Assembly (NCBI RefSeq): GCF_026537325.1
Contig: NZ_JAFNMJ010000002.1
Location: 186,001 to 250,000 of the forward strand
Length of the DNA: 64,000 nt
Direction of reading: 5' to 3'
Source of the DNA: Bifidobacterium sp. B4142
Lineage (GTDB): Bacteria; Actinomycetota; Actinomycetes; Actinomycetales; Bifidobacteriaceae
The translations under genes and the position numbers were made by a program. The notes beneath the pieces were generated by a model that was not told where the DNA came from, made no database searches, and was given only the letters and a program-made list of their open reading frames with translations. Of the stretch, positions 22,548 through 30,346 are shown piece by piece (positions within the stretch are counted from its first letter, which is position 1; every line of letters starts with the position of its first letter).

Positions 22548-23783
22548 GTGACTGCCCTGCGCTCCATCAATCAGGATGATCTGAGGAACCACAACCTCTC
22601 GGTCATCATCGACACCATCCTGCGGTCGTCCACCTCGCTCAGCAGGGCGGATCTGGCCAAGTCCACGGGGCTGACCAAGGCCACTATGTCGCTCCTGGCC
22701 GGGCTTCTGCTCAGGAACCGGGTGGTGCGCGAGGAGGAGCCTGACTCTGCGCAGAGCAGCCATGGTCGGCCCAGCACTCCGTTGTCCATCGCCCATGGAC
22801 GCTGGGCGGGTCTGGGCCTGCAGATCAACACGGATGGCTATGGCTGTCTGGCCATGGATCTGGACGGGACCCTGATCGATTCAGCTTGGGTCAAGGACGA
22901 TATGCATGAGGCGGAGCCCGATCAGGTTTTTGCCAAACTGGAGAAGCTGACCAAGCCCATCGAGCGCAAGTTGTCTCGTCGGCGCTACCGCACTGTGGGT
23001 TCGGGCCTCGCATTGCCCGGCCTGGTCGGCGGCGGTGACACCCTGCTCATGGCCCGGAATCTTGGATGGGAGCGTCTGGATCTGAAGGAGTTTCCTTTGG
23101 TTCGTCGCCTGGCTCCAAAGGCGGGCAACGAGGCGCGTCTGGCTGCACTGGCGCAGATTCCCGGCTACGCAGCCCAGCGTCCTGCAGACGGGCACGACAG
23201 TCCGCTATCGCCCACAGACTCTTTCGTCTACATCTCCACTGACATCGGCATCGGTGGGGCTGTAGTCCGTCGCGGGACCGTGGAGACCGGTGACCACGGA
23301 TTCGCCGGCGAATTGGGACATGCCTCGGTGGATCTGAACGGCCCTACCTGCCGTTGCGGCCGCCGCGGATGTCTGGAGACCTACGCCGGGCGCAGGGCTC
23401 TGGTGGAGGCGGCTGGCATCGCCGCAGGAACCGAAGCAGACACGCCCAAGGCCATGGAGGAACTGTACCGACGCTGGCAGCGCGGAGATGCCAAGGCTGT
23501 GGATGCCATCGACCGGGGACTCGATGCCATGATCTCGGTCATCGCCACAGCCATCAACATCGTCGACGTGGACACGGTCATTCTGGGAGGGTTCTGGTCG
23601 CACTTCGGGGGGAACCTGGCGCAGCGTTTGCAGGACCGCCTCAATCAGCTGACCCTGGGCCGAGCAGCCGTGGACATCCGCGTGCTCATCCCGTCCCAGC
23701 CCGACTATCCGGCACTCAGGGGGGCAGCGCTGGTAGGATTGCGTTGCTTCATCGATGATCCTTTGGCTTTCTTCGAAGACTGA
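22548..23783 (+). CDS. ROK-family transcriptional regulator (XylR-like)
   Basis: This 411-residue ROK protein has an N-terminal winged helix (SRADLAKSTGLTKATMSLLAGLL) that marks it as a repressor rather than a sugar kinase. It is followed by an ASKHA-fold sugar-binding domain with the ROK signature DIGIGGAVVRRG and the zinc motif CRCGRRGCLE around residues 267-276. It is divergent from xylulokinase across the palindrome at 22409-22428, so it probably represses xylB and releases it on xylose or a derivative. The start is GTG 22548. A degraded piece of a second ROK gene lies just downstream. Confidence 0.88.
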   Translation: MTALRSINQDDLRNHNLSVIIDTILRSSTSLSRADLAKSTGLTKATMSLLAGLLLRNRVVREEEPDSAQSSHGRPSTPLSIAHGRWAGLGLQINTDGYGCLAMDLDGTLIDSAWVKDDMHEAEPDQVFAKLEKLTKPIERKLSRRRYRTVGSGLALPGLVGGGDTLLMARNLGWERLDLKEFPLVRRLAPKAGNEARLAALAQIPGYAAQRPADGHDSPLSPTDSFVYISTDIGIGGAVVRRGTVETGDHGFAGELGHASVDLNGPTCRCGRRGCLETYAGRRALVEAAGIAAGTEADTPKAMEELYRRWQRGDAKAVDAIDRGLDAMISVIATAINIVDVDTVILGGFWSHFGGNLAQRLQDRLNQLTLGRAAVDIRVLIPSQPDYPALRGAALVGLRCFIDDPLAFFED

Positions 23784-24083
23784 TCCGCCTACAGCATCAA
23801 GGTGACTTTTACAACGATTCACACGATGGTCCGCGAATGTATGAACCGGCCAGGTGGTTGGCTCAGCAGTGGTCCAATTGCCAGTTTGTGGTGCTTCCGA
23901 GTCAGCGGGCAGCTGTTTGCCGCCGACCCTGAAGTATGCGTGGGCATTGTCGGTATACAGGCGTTACGGACAGGTCCAGGCGCGCGGCATCCGTACCAGG
24001 CTCGTCTGGGTCGGCGGTCCCCTAGGGAAGTCCGAGACATCGAATGCCGCACCAAGCTGGCCCGTCATGCCTTCGTCAAGGGC
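23784..24083. other. Intergenic region, possible gene debris
   Basis: No intact gene is seen. Short open stretches occur in several frames, for instance a minus-strand reading with RLYTDNAHAYFRVGGKQL near 23890-23960 that looks protein-like but matches no family I can name. It leads into the ROK remnant at 24084, so this stretch is probably eroded coding sequence. Confidence 0.4.
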
Positions 24084-24180
24084 CCACGGTTGCTGGACAG
24101 GCGTGGGCCTGCAGATCAAGACCGAGGGGTGCGGTTGCCGGGCCATGAATCTGGGCGGTGCCCTGATCGACGCTGTCTAA
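24084..24180 (+). pseudogene. Remnant of a second ROK regulator gene
   Basis: The translation RAHGCWTGVGLQIKTEGCG followed by CRAMNLGGALIDAV matches the ROK gene upstream at its residues around 83-108 (IAHGRWAGLGLQINTDGYG, CLAMDLDGTLID), both at protein level and in much of the DNA. The match begins weakly a few codons earlier (PVMPSS against PSTPLS). It then stops at TAA 24178-24180, and nothing recognisable of ROK follows. It is a truncated duplicate, not a functional gene. Confidence 0.7.
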
Positions 24181-24289
24181 GTGCATGGTGAACGTGGACG
24201 AGAGGCCCAGCTCGCCCGGGTTCATTGACAATCCTCCCTGCTTCATTGAAGACTGAACCATGGTCTCCTGGGGTCACTGCGGAAACCGG

Positions 24290-25741
24290 TCATTCGCCGA
24301 TGGCCCGGGCGATGATTCGGGTCGACTGCTCGAAATGGGTACCGGCGGTTTGGAGGCCGGTGGCCAGGCAGCCCACCAATGCTGTGCAGAGGACGATGGC
24401 CGCCCACCAGGACCATTGGATGCCCATCCGTGCATGCCCCAGGTATACGAAGAGGTTGAAGGCTGTACCTCCTGTGCAGATCAGGGTGACGATGAAGGAG
24501 AGCAGGGTTGCGGTCACCATGGTGATGGCCCCATCAAGGCTGCCCAGGATTCGTAACTGCCCCACCTCGGCCCCGGAGACATAGGTCAGGGCCAGGTCCA
24601 GGCTCCGTCCCCTGGATGTGATCAGCAGTCCGGATATGACCCCGGCCAAGGTGATGACCAGAGCGGGTCCGAGCATAGCCGCCAGGGAGACCAGCATCTG
24701 TCCGTTCGAGCTGCTGTCGTCACTGGTGCCTGGGGGTGCGAACAAGGCCATGGAGTTCCTTAGGGTGAGGAGTATGCCGGAAAAGGACATGAGCAGGGAG
24801 AGACCTGCTGCCATGGGGATGATGGTGGCGCCCTGCCGTTGGATCCTGCCGACGGCCTGCTGACGGGCCAGCCTCCAGGTGGGCGAGCGGAGAGGGACCA
24901 GGTTGGTCCACCCTCGGGTCACGAGGGGCAGGATGTAGGGTGACCAGGCGGCCAGGGTGAAGATCAGCAGGAACAAGGCTCCCATGGACGTTCCTAAGAA
25001 CAGGTTCATTCTGCCCTGGATTGCCTTGCTGCCCATGAAGTTCGCCAGCTCGGTCCGGCTGGCCTGTCCGGAGGTCAGTCCAGGAATGGCCAGCAGGCAA
25101 AGAACTCCGGCGAGGAAGACACCCCCCAGGAAGGTTCGGAAGGTGCCTGCCTTCCTAGGGGGACTCTGAGACTGTCTGAGGGCTTCCATGGGTCGGATCC
25201 TGCCCAGGGAATGGACGGTCATGACGGTGCCGATGAGGGTGGCGGCCCCGCTGATGATGAGTCCGGTGCGCAGGGAGAAGGGGAGATTCACATTCCTGTA
25301 GGGAAGGGCCATGCCAAAGGAATTGGTTATCAGGGCACAGATGATCGGGGCGACCAGGGGTGTCAGGAAGCAGGAGACGACGGCGGCCATGACGAAGAGG
25401 ATCAGGATGGTCAGGATGTTCATGGCCAGAAGCTGCCAAGGCATGGCACCCTGAAGGACCAGGAGGGCCAGTTGATGCCTGCGCTGGTCCAGTGCGCTAC
25501 TGATGACCCAGAGCAGGACGAGGACTGCGGCCACGACGGTGAATACCATGGGAACGCTCGTGGCGCTGGAAGCCATATCGTCGGCATTGCGACCGTGGTA
25601 GTCCATGTCGATGACCGCGTGGACAGCGAATATGGAACAGAGCATGGTCTGTGCCGCAATCATGGACAGGCAGACGCCCACCCATACCAAGGGGGCGGCT
25701 TTGAGTTCCGATAGGCTTCTTCTCAATTCAGGCCACTGCAT
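24290..25741 (-). CDS. ABC transporter permease, FtsX/MacB-like
   Basis: This 483-residue membrane protein has roughly eight to ten hydrophobic segments in two groups, as in bifidobacterial FtsX-like permeases of export or peptide-resistance systems. Examples are LVWVGVCLSMIAAQTMLCSI at the N-terminus and LGPALVITLAGVISGLLI near residue 370. Its start overlaps the end of the ATPase gene by 14 bases, so the two are translationally coupled. The substrate cannot be read; such pairs export antimicrobial peptides, lipoproteins or lipids. It lacks the single large periplasmic domain of classical MacB. Confidence 0.75.
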   Translation of the reverse strand: MQWPELRRSLSELKAAPLVWVGVCLSMIAAQTMLCSIFAVHAVIDMDYHGRNADDMASSATSVPMVFTVVAAVLVLLWVISSALDQRRHQLALLVLQGAMPWQLLAMNILTILILFVMAAVVSCFLTPLVAPIICALITNSFGMALPYRNVNLPFSLRTGLIISGAATLIGTVMTVHSLGRIRPMEALRQSQSPPRKAGTFRTFLGGVFLAGVLCLLAIPGLTSGQASRTELANFMGSKAIQGRMNLFLGTSMGALFLLIFTLAAWSPYILPLVTRGWTNLVPLRSPTWRLARQQAVGRIQRQGATIIPMAAGLSLLMSFSGILLTLRNSMALFAPPGTSDDSSSNGQMLVSLAAMLGPALVITLAGVISGLLITSRGRSLDLALTYVSGAEVGQLRILGSLDGAITMVTATLLSFIVTLICTGGTAFNLFVYLGHARMGIQWSWWAAIVLCTALVGCLATGLQTAGTHFEQSTRIIARAIGE

Positions 25742-26534
25742 TCCCGGGATTGGGCTCCAGTCGCCCGTCCCTTACCTCGACTATGCGGTCGCAGTGGTCA
25801 GCCACCTCCGCACTGTGCGTCACCAGGATCACGGTCTTCCCGGACCGTCTGGCCAGGTCGGAAAGAATAGTGATGACCTTGGTGCCGGATTGCTGGTCCA
25901 AGGCCCCGGTCGGCTCATCGGCGAAGACGATGTCGGCGTCCGAAAGAAGGACCCGTGCCAAGGCCACCCGCTGCTGCTCTCCGCCTGAGAGGAGGGTGAC
26001 GCTTCTCTTCTTTTGCTCCGCTAGGCCGAAATAGCGCAGGAGGTCATCGGCCTTCTTCCTCGGCAGGAGGGATCCCCGCAGGGTGAAGGGCAGCGCAAGA
26101 TTCTCCTCCACGGTCATGCTGGTAATCAGGTTGTAGGACTGAAAGACGAAACCCAGATGCTTACGTCTGAACCGGGTCAGGGAGGCAACCCGTATGTGGG
26201 TGATCTCCTTTCCCAGAAGTGATACGCTCCCCTCAGTCACCTCCTCCAGACCCGCCAGGCAGTAGAGGAGGGAGGATTTCCCGCTTCCGGAGGGCCCGAC
26301 TATCCCCGTGACCTGGCCAGGCCAGGCCTGAAAATCAATGTGGTCGAGGATGGTCAGGGTGTCGCTTTTCCTGGGGGAGACCACTAGGGAAATCCCGTTG
26401 GCGACCACGGAAGGTCCGTTAGATTGGTCCGTCGACTTGTCGACTCCGGACTCATGGGCATGCATGAGGGTGCGTTCGTCTGGTTCCCGCTCCAGGATGC
26501 CCGTCTCTTTTTCAGATTGAATCGAATGGCTCAT
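25728..26534 (-). CDS. ABC transporter ATP-binding protein, MacB/LolD-like
   Basis: From the ATG at 26534 the protein has 268 residues, with Walker A GPSGSGKSS at 80-88, a Q-loop near FVFQSYN, signature LSGGEQQR at 182-189 and Walker B DIVFADEP at 201-208. This is the LolD/MacB-type subfamily. The first 45 residues are not part of the domain, and the start is uncertain: TTG 26546 and the Met at residue 24 are alternatives, and none has a good Shine-Dalgarno. A perfect inverted repeat (26531-26552) covers the start and three phased direct repeats lie upstream, which suggests regulated expression with the permease. Confidence 0.85.
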   Translation of the reverse strand: MSHSIQSEKETGILEREPDERTLMHAHESGVDKSTDQSNGPSVVANGISLVVSPRKSDTLTILDHIDFQAWPGQVTGIVGPSGSGKSSLLYCLAGLEEVTEGSVSLLGKEITHIRVASLTRFRRKHLGFVFQSYNLITSMTVEENLALPFTLRGSLLPRKKADDLLRYFGLAEQKKRSVTLLSGGEQQRVALARVLLSDADIVFADEPTGALDQQSGTKVITILSDLARRSGKTVILVTHSAEVADHCDRIVEVRDGRLEPNPGNAVA

Positions 26535-26552
26535 GCTTCCATGCAAGCATGA
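26531..26552. promoter_or_regulatory. Inverted repeat over the ABC ATPase start
   Basis: TCATGCTT at 26531-26538 and AAGCATGA at 26545-26552 are perfect 8-base arms around 6 bases. The element overlaps the proposed ATG, so it could be a repressor site or an RNA hairpin hiding the start. Confidence 0.45.
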
Positions 26553-26579
26553 AACCTGATCGGATGGTATCGGTGAAAC

Positions 26580-26606
26580 CCCTGATTCTCCCCTGAAAAT
26601 CCCTGA
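26580..26606. promoter_or_regulatory. Three helically phased CCCTGA direct repeats
   Basis: CCCTGA occurs at 26580, 26591 and 26601 (TCAGGG on the coding strand of the ABC operon), spaced 11 and 10 bases. This is one helical turn each, the pattern of response-regulator binding arrays. It lies 46-72 bases upstream of the ATPase ATG, where an activator would sit. No two-component genes are in the window. Confidence 0.45.
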
Positions 26607-26609
26607 TGG

Positions 26610-27164
26610 TCAGTCACTAAGCCTTGGGGGCTGTTCATACGATGGTTTTTCCTGACCACTAAAAACGAAGAGGGCGTGGGCATCGCCGGAGTGCAGACGC
26701 TCCTGATAGGAGCGGACCTTGGACAAGCGTTCTATGGTGCTTTGAGCCAGTGGGGAGGGGAGGCGATCCGGACTGAACCAGCCCACTGCGAGACTCTCCT
26801 CGTCGCCCACGAAAGGGTCGGCATTGCCGCTTGGGTCAGGCCTGCAGATGAAGAGATGGTCCATATACATAGTCTGGTCGCCGTTGGCGTAGGTAATGAT
26901 TTCCCGGGATGAGGTGACCGCCGCCAGGTCTGTGACGACCACGTCAACCCCGGTCTCCTCCCTGACTTCGCGGGCTGCGGTGTCGGCCGGGTCCTCGCCA
27001 GGCTCATTGATCCCGTAGACCAGGGCCCACTGGCCGGTGTCAGAGCGTTGGCCCAGCAGGATACGGCCCCGGTCATCGCTTACGAAGGCCGTCACGCCAT
27101 TCAGCCAGAGCAGGTCATGGCCAACAGACCGGCGCAGCCTGAGCACGAAATCAGGGGTAGTCAT
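26610..27164 (-). CDS. Nudix hydrolase
   Basis: This 184-residue protein has a complete Nudix box at residues 51-73 (G-x5-E-x7-REVREETGV), which binds the metal for hydrolysis of nucleoside diphosphate-linked substrates. N-terminal WLNGVTAFVSDDRGRILLGQRSDTGQWALVYG resembles MutT-like enzymes annotated as nucleotide or NADH pyrophosphatases; the substrate is not clear. ATG 27164 follows the Xaa-Pro aminopeptidase stop by 3 bases, so the two genes form an operon. Confidence 0.88.
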   Translation of the reverse strand: MTTPDFVLRLRRSVGHDLLWLNGVTAFVSDDRGRILLGQRSDTGQWALVYGINEPGEDPADTAAREVREETGVDVVVTDLAAVTSSREIITYANGDQTMYMDHLFICRPDPSGNADPFVGDEESLAVGWFSPDRLPSPLAQSTIERLSKVRSYQERLHSGDAHALFVFSGQEKPSYEQPPRLSD

Positions 27165-27167
27165 GCA

Positions 27168-28769
27168 TCAGTCCTGGTCCGGGTCGGCGTCGGCAGCCCG
27201 TTGGGCCATCCAGGCCTCCACGTCCTCCACGGTCTTGGGGATGCCAGCAGACAGCCACTGGGGTCCCTGCTCGGTCATGAGCACGTCGTCCTCCACGCGC
27301 ACACCGATACCGCGGAACTCCGGAGGCACCAGCAGGTCGTTCTCCTTGAAGTAGAGCCCGGGCTCGATGGTGAAAATCATCCCGGGGGTGATGGGCGCGC
27401 CCTGGTAGGACTCGTACCTGGCCTCCGCGCAGTCGTGCACGTCCAGACCCAGGTGGTGGGCGCATCCGCAGGCGTGCCAGCGGCGGTGCTGCTGGCCCTG
27501 GGGGGAGAGGGACTCTTCCACACTGACCTTGAGGATGCCCCACTCGTGCAAAGTTTCAGCCAGCACACGCATGACGGCATGGTGGATGTCGGAGTAGGTG
27601 GCGCCGGGCTTGGCGGCTTCGAAGCCGGCCTGCTGGGCCTTGAGCACGGTCTGGTAGATCCGCTTCTGCAGTGGACTGAAGGTGCCACCTACCGGGAAGG
27701 TGCGGGTGATGTCGGCCGTGTAGAGGCTGTTGACCTCCACACCGGCGTCGATCAGGAGCAGGTCGCCCTTCTGAACGGTTCCGTCATTGCGCATCCAGTG
27801 CAGGATGGGAGCGTGCTTGCCCGAGGCGATGATGGAACCGTAGCCCACGTCGTTGCCCTTCTCGCGGGCGTTGGCGTTGAAAACGCCCTCCAACATCCGC
27901 TCGGAGCGGGGCTTGCCTACCACCTGGGGCAGGTGGGTCAGAATCCGGTCGAACCCCTCCTTGGTGGCGGCGATGGCCTTGCGCATCTCGCCCACCTCAT
28001 AGTCGTCCTTGATCATCCGGGCCTCGGAGGTGAACTCTTCAAGCTTGTCATCGGCTTCCTCATTGCGGTCCGGACCGCCGATGCCGTTGGCTTTGCGGGC
28101 GGCCTCCACCTGGTTCAAGACCTCTTGGTCAGCGGTGCGGATCACACGCAGCTTGACCGCACCCTGGTCCGGCCCCAGATCCTTGGCGATGGCATCGGAG
28201 AAGGAAGCGATGTCCTTGGTGGGGATGCCAGTCATGATGGTCAGCTCCCGCAGCCCGGCCCGGGGACCCACCCAATACTCCCCGTACTGGGCGGACCGGT
28301 AGTAGTCGCGGGTGGACTGATCGGCCCGGGGATGGACGAAGAGCTCAGGGGTATGGGTCACGCCCTTGGCGGCCTCCGGACTGTCGGGGTCCACTGGGTC
28401 CAGGACCAGGATGGCGCCGGGTTCGTAGTCTTCGCCCAGGCCCGTGTAGTAGGCGAAGGTGGTGTCTGGACGGAAGGCGTAGTCGTTGTCGTTGTTTCGG
28501 GTCTTGTATGATCCGGCGGGGATGACCAGACGTTCGCCGGGGAAGCGCCGACCCAGCTCGCGAAGGCGGCGCTTGGTGTATTTGCTGGACTCCAGCGGCT
28601 CGATCTGCGGCTCCTGGGCCTGCCAGCCGGTGGTCATGAACTTTTGGAAAGAGGGGGAATTGGGGCGCAGGGTGCGGTTGTTCACCCGGTCGTCCATGTT
28701 CTGCTCATCCACATCCACGTTCTTTGGATCGGTGTCTCCTTGCAGATGCTCCTGTGCGGATGCAGTCAC
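27168..28769 (-). CDS. pepP: Xaa-Pro aminopeptidase (M24B)
   Basis: This 533-residue metallopeptidase removes N-terminal residues before proline. The pita-bread fold ligands are visible: two Asp in LIDAGVEVNSLYTADITR (around residues 340 and 351), His in HHLGLDVHD (around 440), Glu in IEPGLYF (468) and Glu in VRVEDDVL (493). The N-terminal aminopeptidase P domain contains FAYYTGLGEDYEPGAILVLDP. The start is GTG at 28769-28767 with GGAGG 6 bases upstream; the frame stays open further upstream, but without family similarity. It is cotranscribed with the Nudix gene. Confidence 0.92.
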   Translation of the reverse strand: MTASAQEHLQGDTDPKNVDVDEQNMDDRVNNRTLRPNSPSFQKFMTTGWQAQEPQIEPLESSKYTKRRLRELGRRFPGERLVIPAGSYKTRNNDNDYAFRPDTTFAYYTGLGEDYEPGAILVLDPVDPDSPEAAKGVTHTPELFVHPRADQSTRDYYRSAQYGEYWVGPRAGLRELTIMTGIPTKDIASFSDAIAKDLGPDQGAVKLRVIRTADQEVLNQVEAARKANGIGGPDRNEEADDKLEEFTSEARMIKDDYEVGEMRKAIAATKEGFDRILTHLPQVVGKPRSERMLEGVFNANAREKGNDVGYGSIIASGKHAPILHWMRNDGTVQKGDLLLIDAGVEVNSLYTADITRTFPVGGTFSPLQKRIYQTVLKAQQAGFEAAKPGATYSDIHHAVMRVLAETLHEWGILKVSVEESLSPQGQQHRRWHACGCAHHLGLDVHDCAEARYESYQGAPITPGMIFTIEPGLYFKENDLLVPPEFRGIGVRVEDDVLMTEQGPQWLSAGIPKTVEDVEAWMAQRAADADPDQD

Positions 28770-28924
28770 GTCCAGCCTCCTTGAAATTCCGGTTCTGCCT
28801 ATGTTGCTTCCATGGTAGTGCGTTCGGCCGATGTGGCAGTCGGCTGTTTCGGCCTTCAATCGGGGTCGGTCGCGCATAGAATAGGCGGGAAGCATCTACA
28901 GCCAGCAGGAGGCGCAGGCAGAAT

Positions 28925-30346
28925 ATGTCATTCGAACACCCCAACAGCAAGGGTCAGAATATTCGCGATGTCGAGCGGGCCATCATGGCGCGTCCCGCCG
29001 AGCATGACAGCCCCAATCTGGACCTGGACAGGATGGGGATGATGCTGGACCTGCTGGGTCACCCCGAGCACAGCTTCAGGGTCATTCACGTTACCGGTAC
29101 CAACGGCAAGGGGTCCACGGCGCGGATGGCCGAGGCTCTGGTGCGGGCCTACGGTCTGCGCACCGGGCTCTATACCTCGCCCCACCTGGAGCGGATCAAC
29201 GAGCGGATCGCCATCGACGGCAAGGAGCTCTCAGACGAGGACTTCGTAGACCTCTACCAGCAGATCGAGGATTTCATCGCCATGGTGGATGACCGCTTCG
29301 CCCAGCAGGGCAGGGCTCCCATGAGCTTCTTCGAGGTCCTGACCGCCATGGCTGTCTGGGCCTTCGCCGACGCCCCGGTGGACGTGGCCATCGTCGAGGT
29401 GGGGATGGGCGGCCGTTGGGATGCCACCAACGTCCTCGATGGCGATGCCGCCATCATCGGACCGGTGGACATGGACCATATGCAGTGGCTGGGGGATACG
29501 GTCGAGCAGATTGCAGGGGAGAAGGCCGGGATCATCAAGCCCAAGTCCACGGTCATCGTCGGCGCCCAGCCGCATGAGGAGGCTGTCATGCCCATCATCG
29601 GGCAGGCCGTGCGCGAGCAGGGCTCCCCCACCTTGCTGAGGGACGGCAACGAGCTGGAGGTCGTTTCCCGTATGCCTGCGGTGGGCGGCCAGGTGGCTAC
29701 GCTGCGCACGCCTCAGGGACTCTACAAGGATGTGCCCATCGATAAGTTCGGAGAGCACCAGGCCCACAATGCCCTGGCAGCCCTGGCCGCGGCTGAGACG
29801 GTCATCCCTGTCAACGGGGCCCTGGACCAGGATCTGGTGGCCGAAGCCTTGAGTCAGGTGCGCATCCCCGGACGGATCGAGCAGGTGCGTACCTCGCCCA
29901 CCATCATCATCGATGGCGGGCACAACCTGAACGCGGCCCAGTCTCTGCGCTCGGCCATCGAGGAGAACTACGACTTCAAGCAGCTGGTGGGTGTGATTTC
30001 CATGATGGCCGACAAGCAGGTGGAGGACTATCTGGGCCTGTTGGAACCCGTGCTGGACAGCGTTGTGGTCACCGAAAACTCCTGGAAGGGTCGGGTCATG
30101 CCCGCCGAAGATCTGGAACGGGTCGCCGTGCGGGTCTTCGGGCCCGACAGGGTGGTCCGTCGCGACCGGATGCCCGATGCCATCCAGACGGCCGTCGACA
30201 TGGTCGACAGCGAGGACCAGACCGGCGTGGGCTATGGTCGGGGAGTGCTGATCTGCGGCAGCTTCGTCACCGCCGGCGACGCCCGTACCCTGCTGGCCGA
30301 GCATCCCAATCCCGATCTGGCCAAACCTAAGGCGGAGCGCGCCTGA
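28925..30346 (+). CDS. folC: Folylpolyglutamate synthase / dihydrofolate synthase
   Basis: This 473-residue Mur-ligase-family enzyme adds glutamates to folates. The P-loop VTGTNGKGSTARM is at about residues 56-67, followed by YTSPHLERINERI (the folate loop) and VEVGMGGRWDATN. ATG 28925 has AGGAGG about 12 bases upstream. The final TGA shares one base with the smc ATG (TGATG), so the two genes are coupled. Confidence 0.93.
   Translation: MSFEHPNSKGQNIRDVERAIMARPAEHDSPNLDLDRMGMMLDLLGHPEHSFRVIHVTGTNGKGSTARMAEALVRAYGLRTGLYTSPHLERINERIAIDGKELSDEDFVDLYQQIEDFIAMVDDRFAQQGRAPMSFFEVLTAMAVWAFADAPVDVAIVEVGMGGRWDATNVLDGDAAIIGPVDMDHMQWLGDTVEQIAGEKAGIIKPKSTVIVGAQPHEEAVMPIIGQAVREQGSPTLLRDGNELEVVSRMPAVGGQVATLRTPQGLYKDVPIDKFGEHQAHNALAALAAAETVIPVNGALDQDLVAEALSQVRIPGRIEQVRTSPTIIIDGGHNLNAAQSLRSAIEENYDFKQLVGVISMMADKQVEDYLGLLEPVLDSVVVTENSWKGRVMPAEDLERVAVRVFGPDRVVRRDRMPDAIQTAVDMVDSEDQTGVGYGRGVLICGSFVTAGDARTLLAEHPNPDLAKPKAERA

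Noticed and set aside
29231-30304. 357-codon minus-strand open frame
   Set aside because: It is a shadow of folC in GC-rich sequence, without family motifs.
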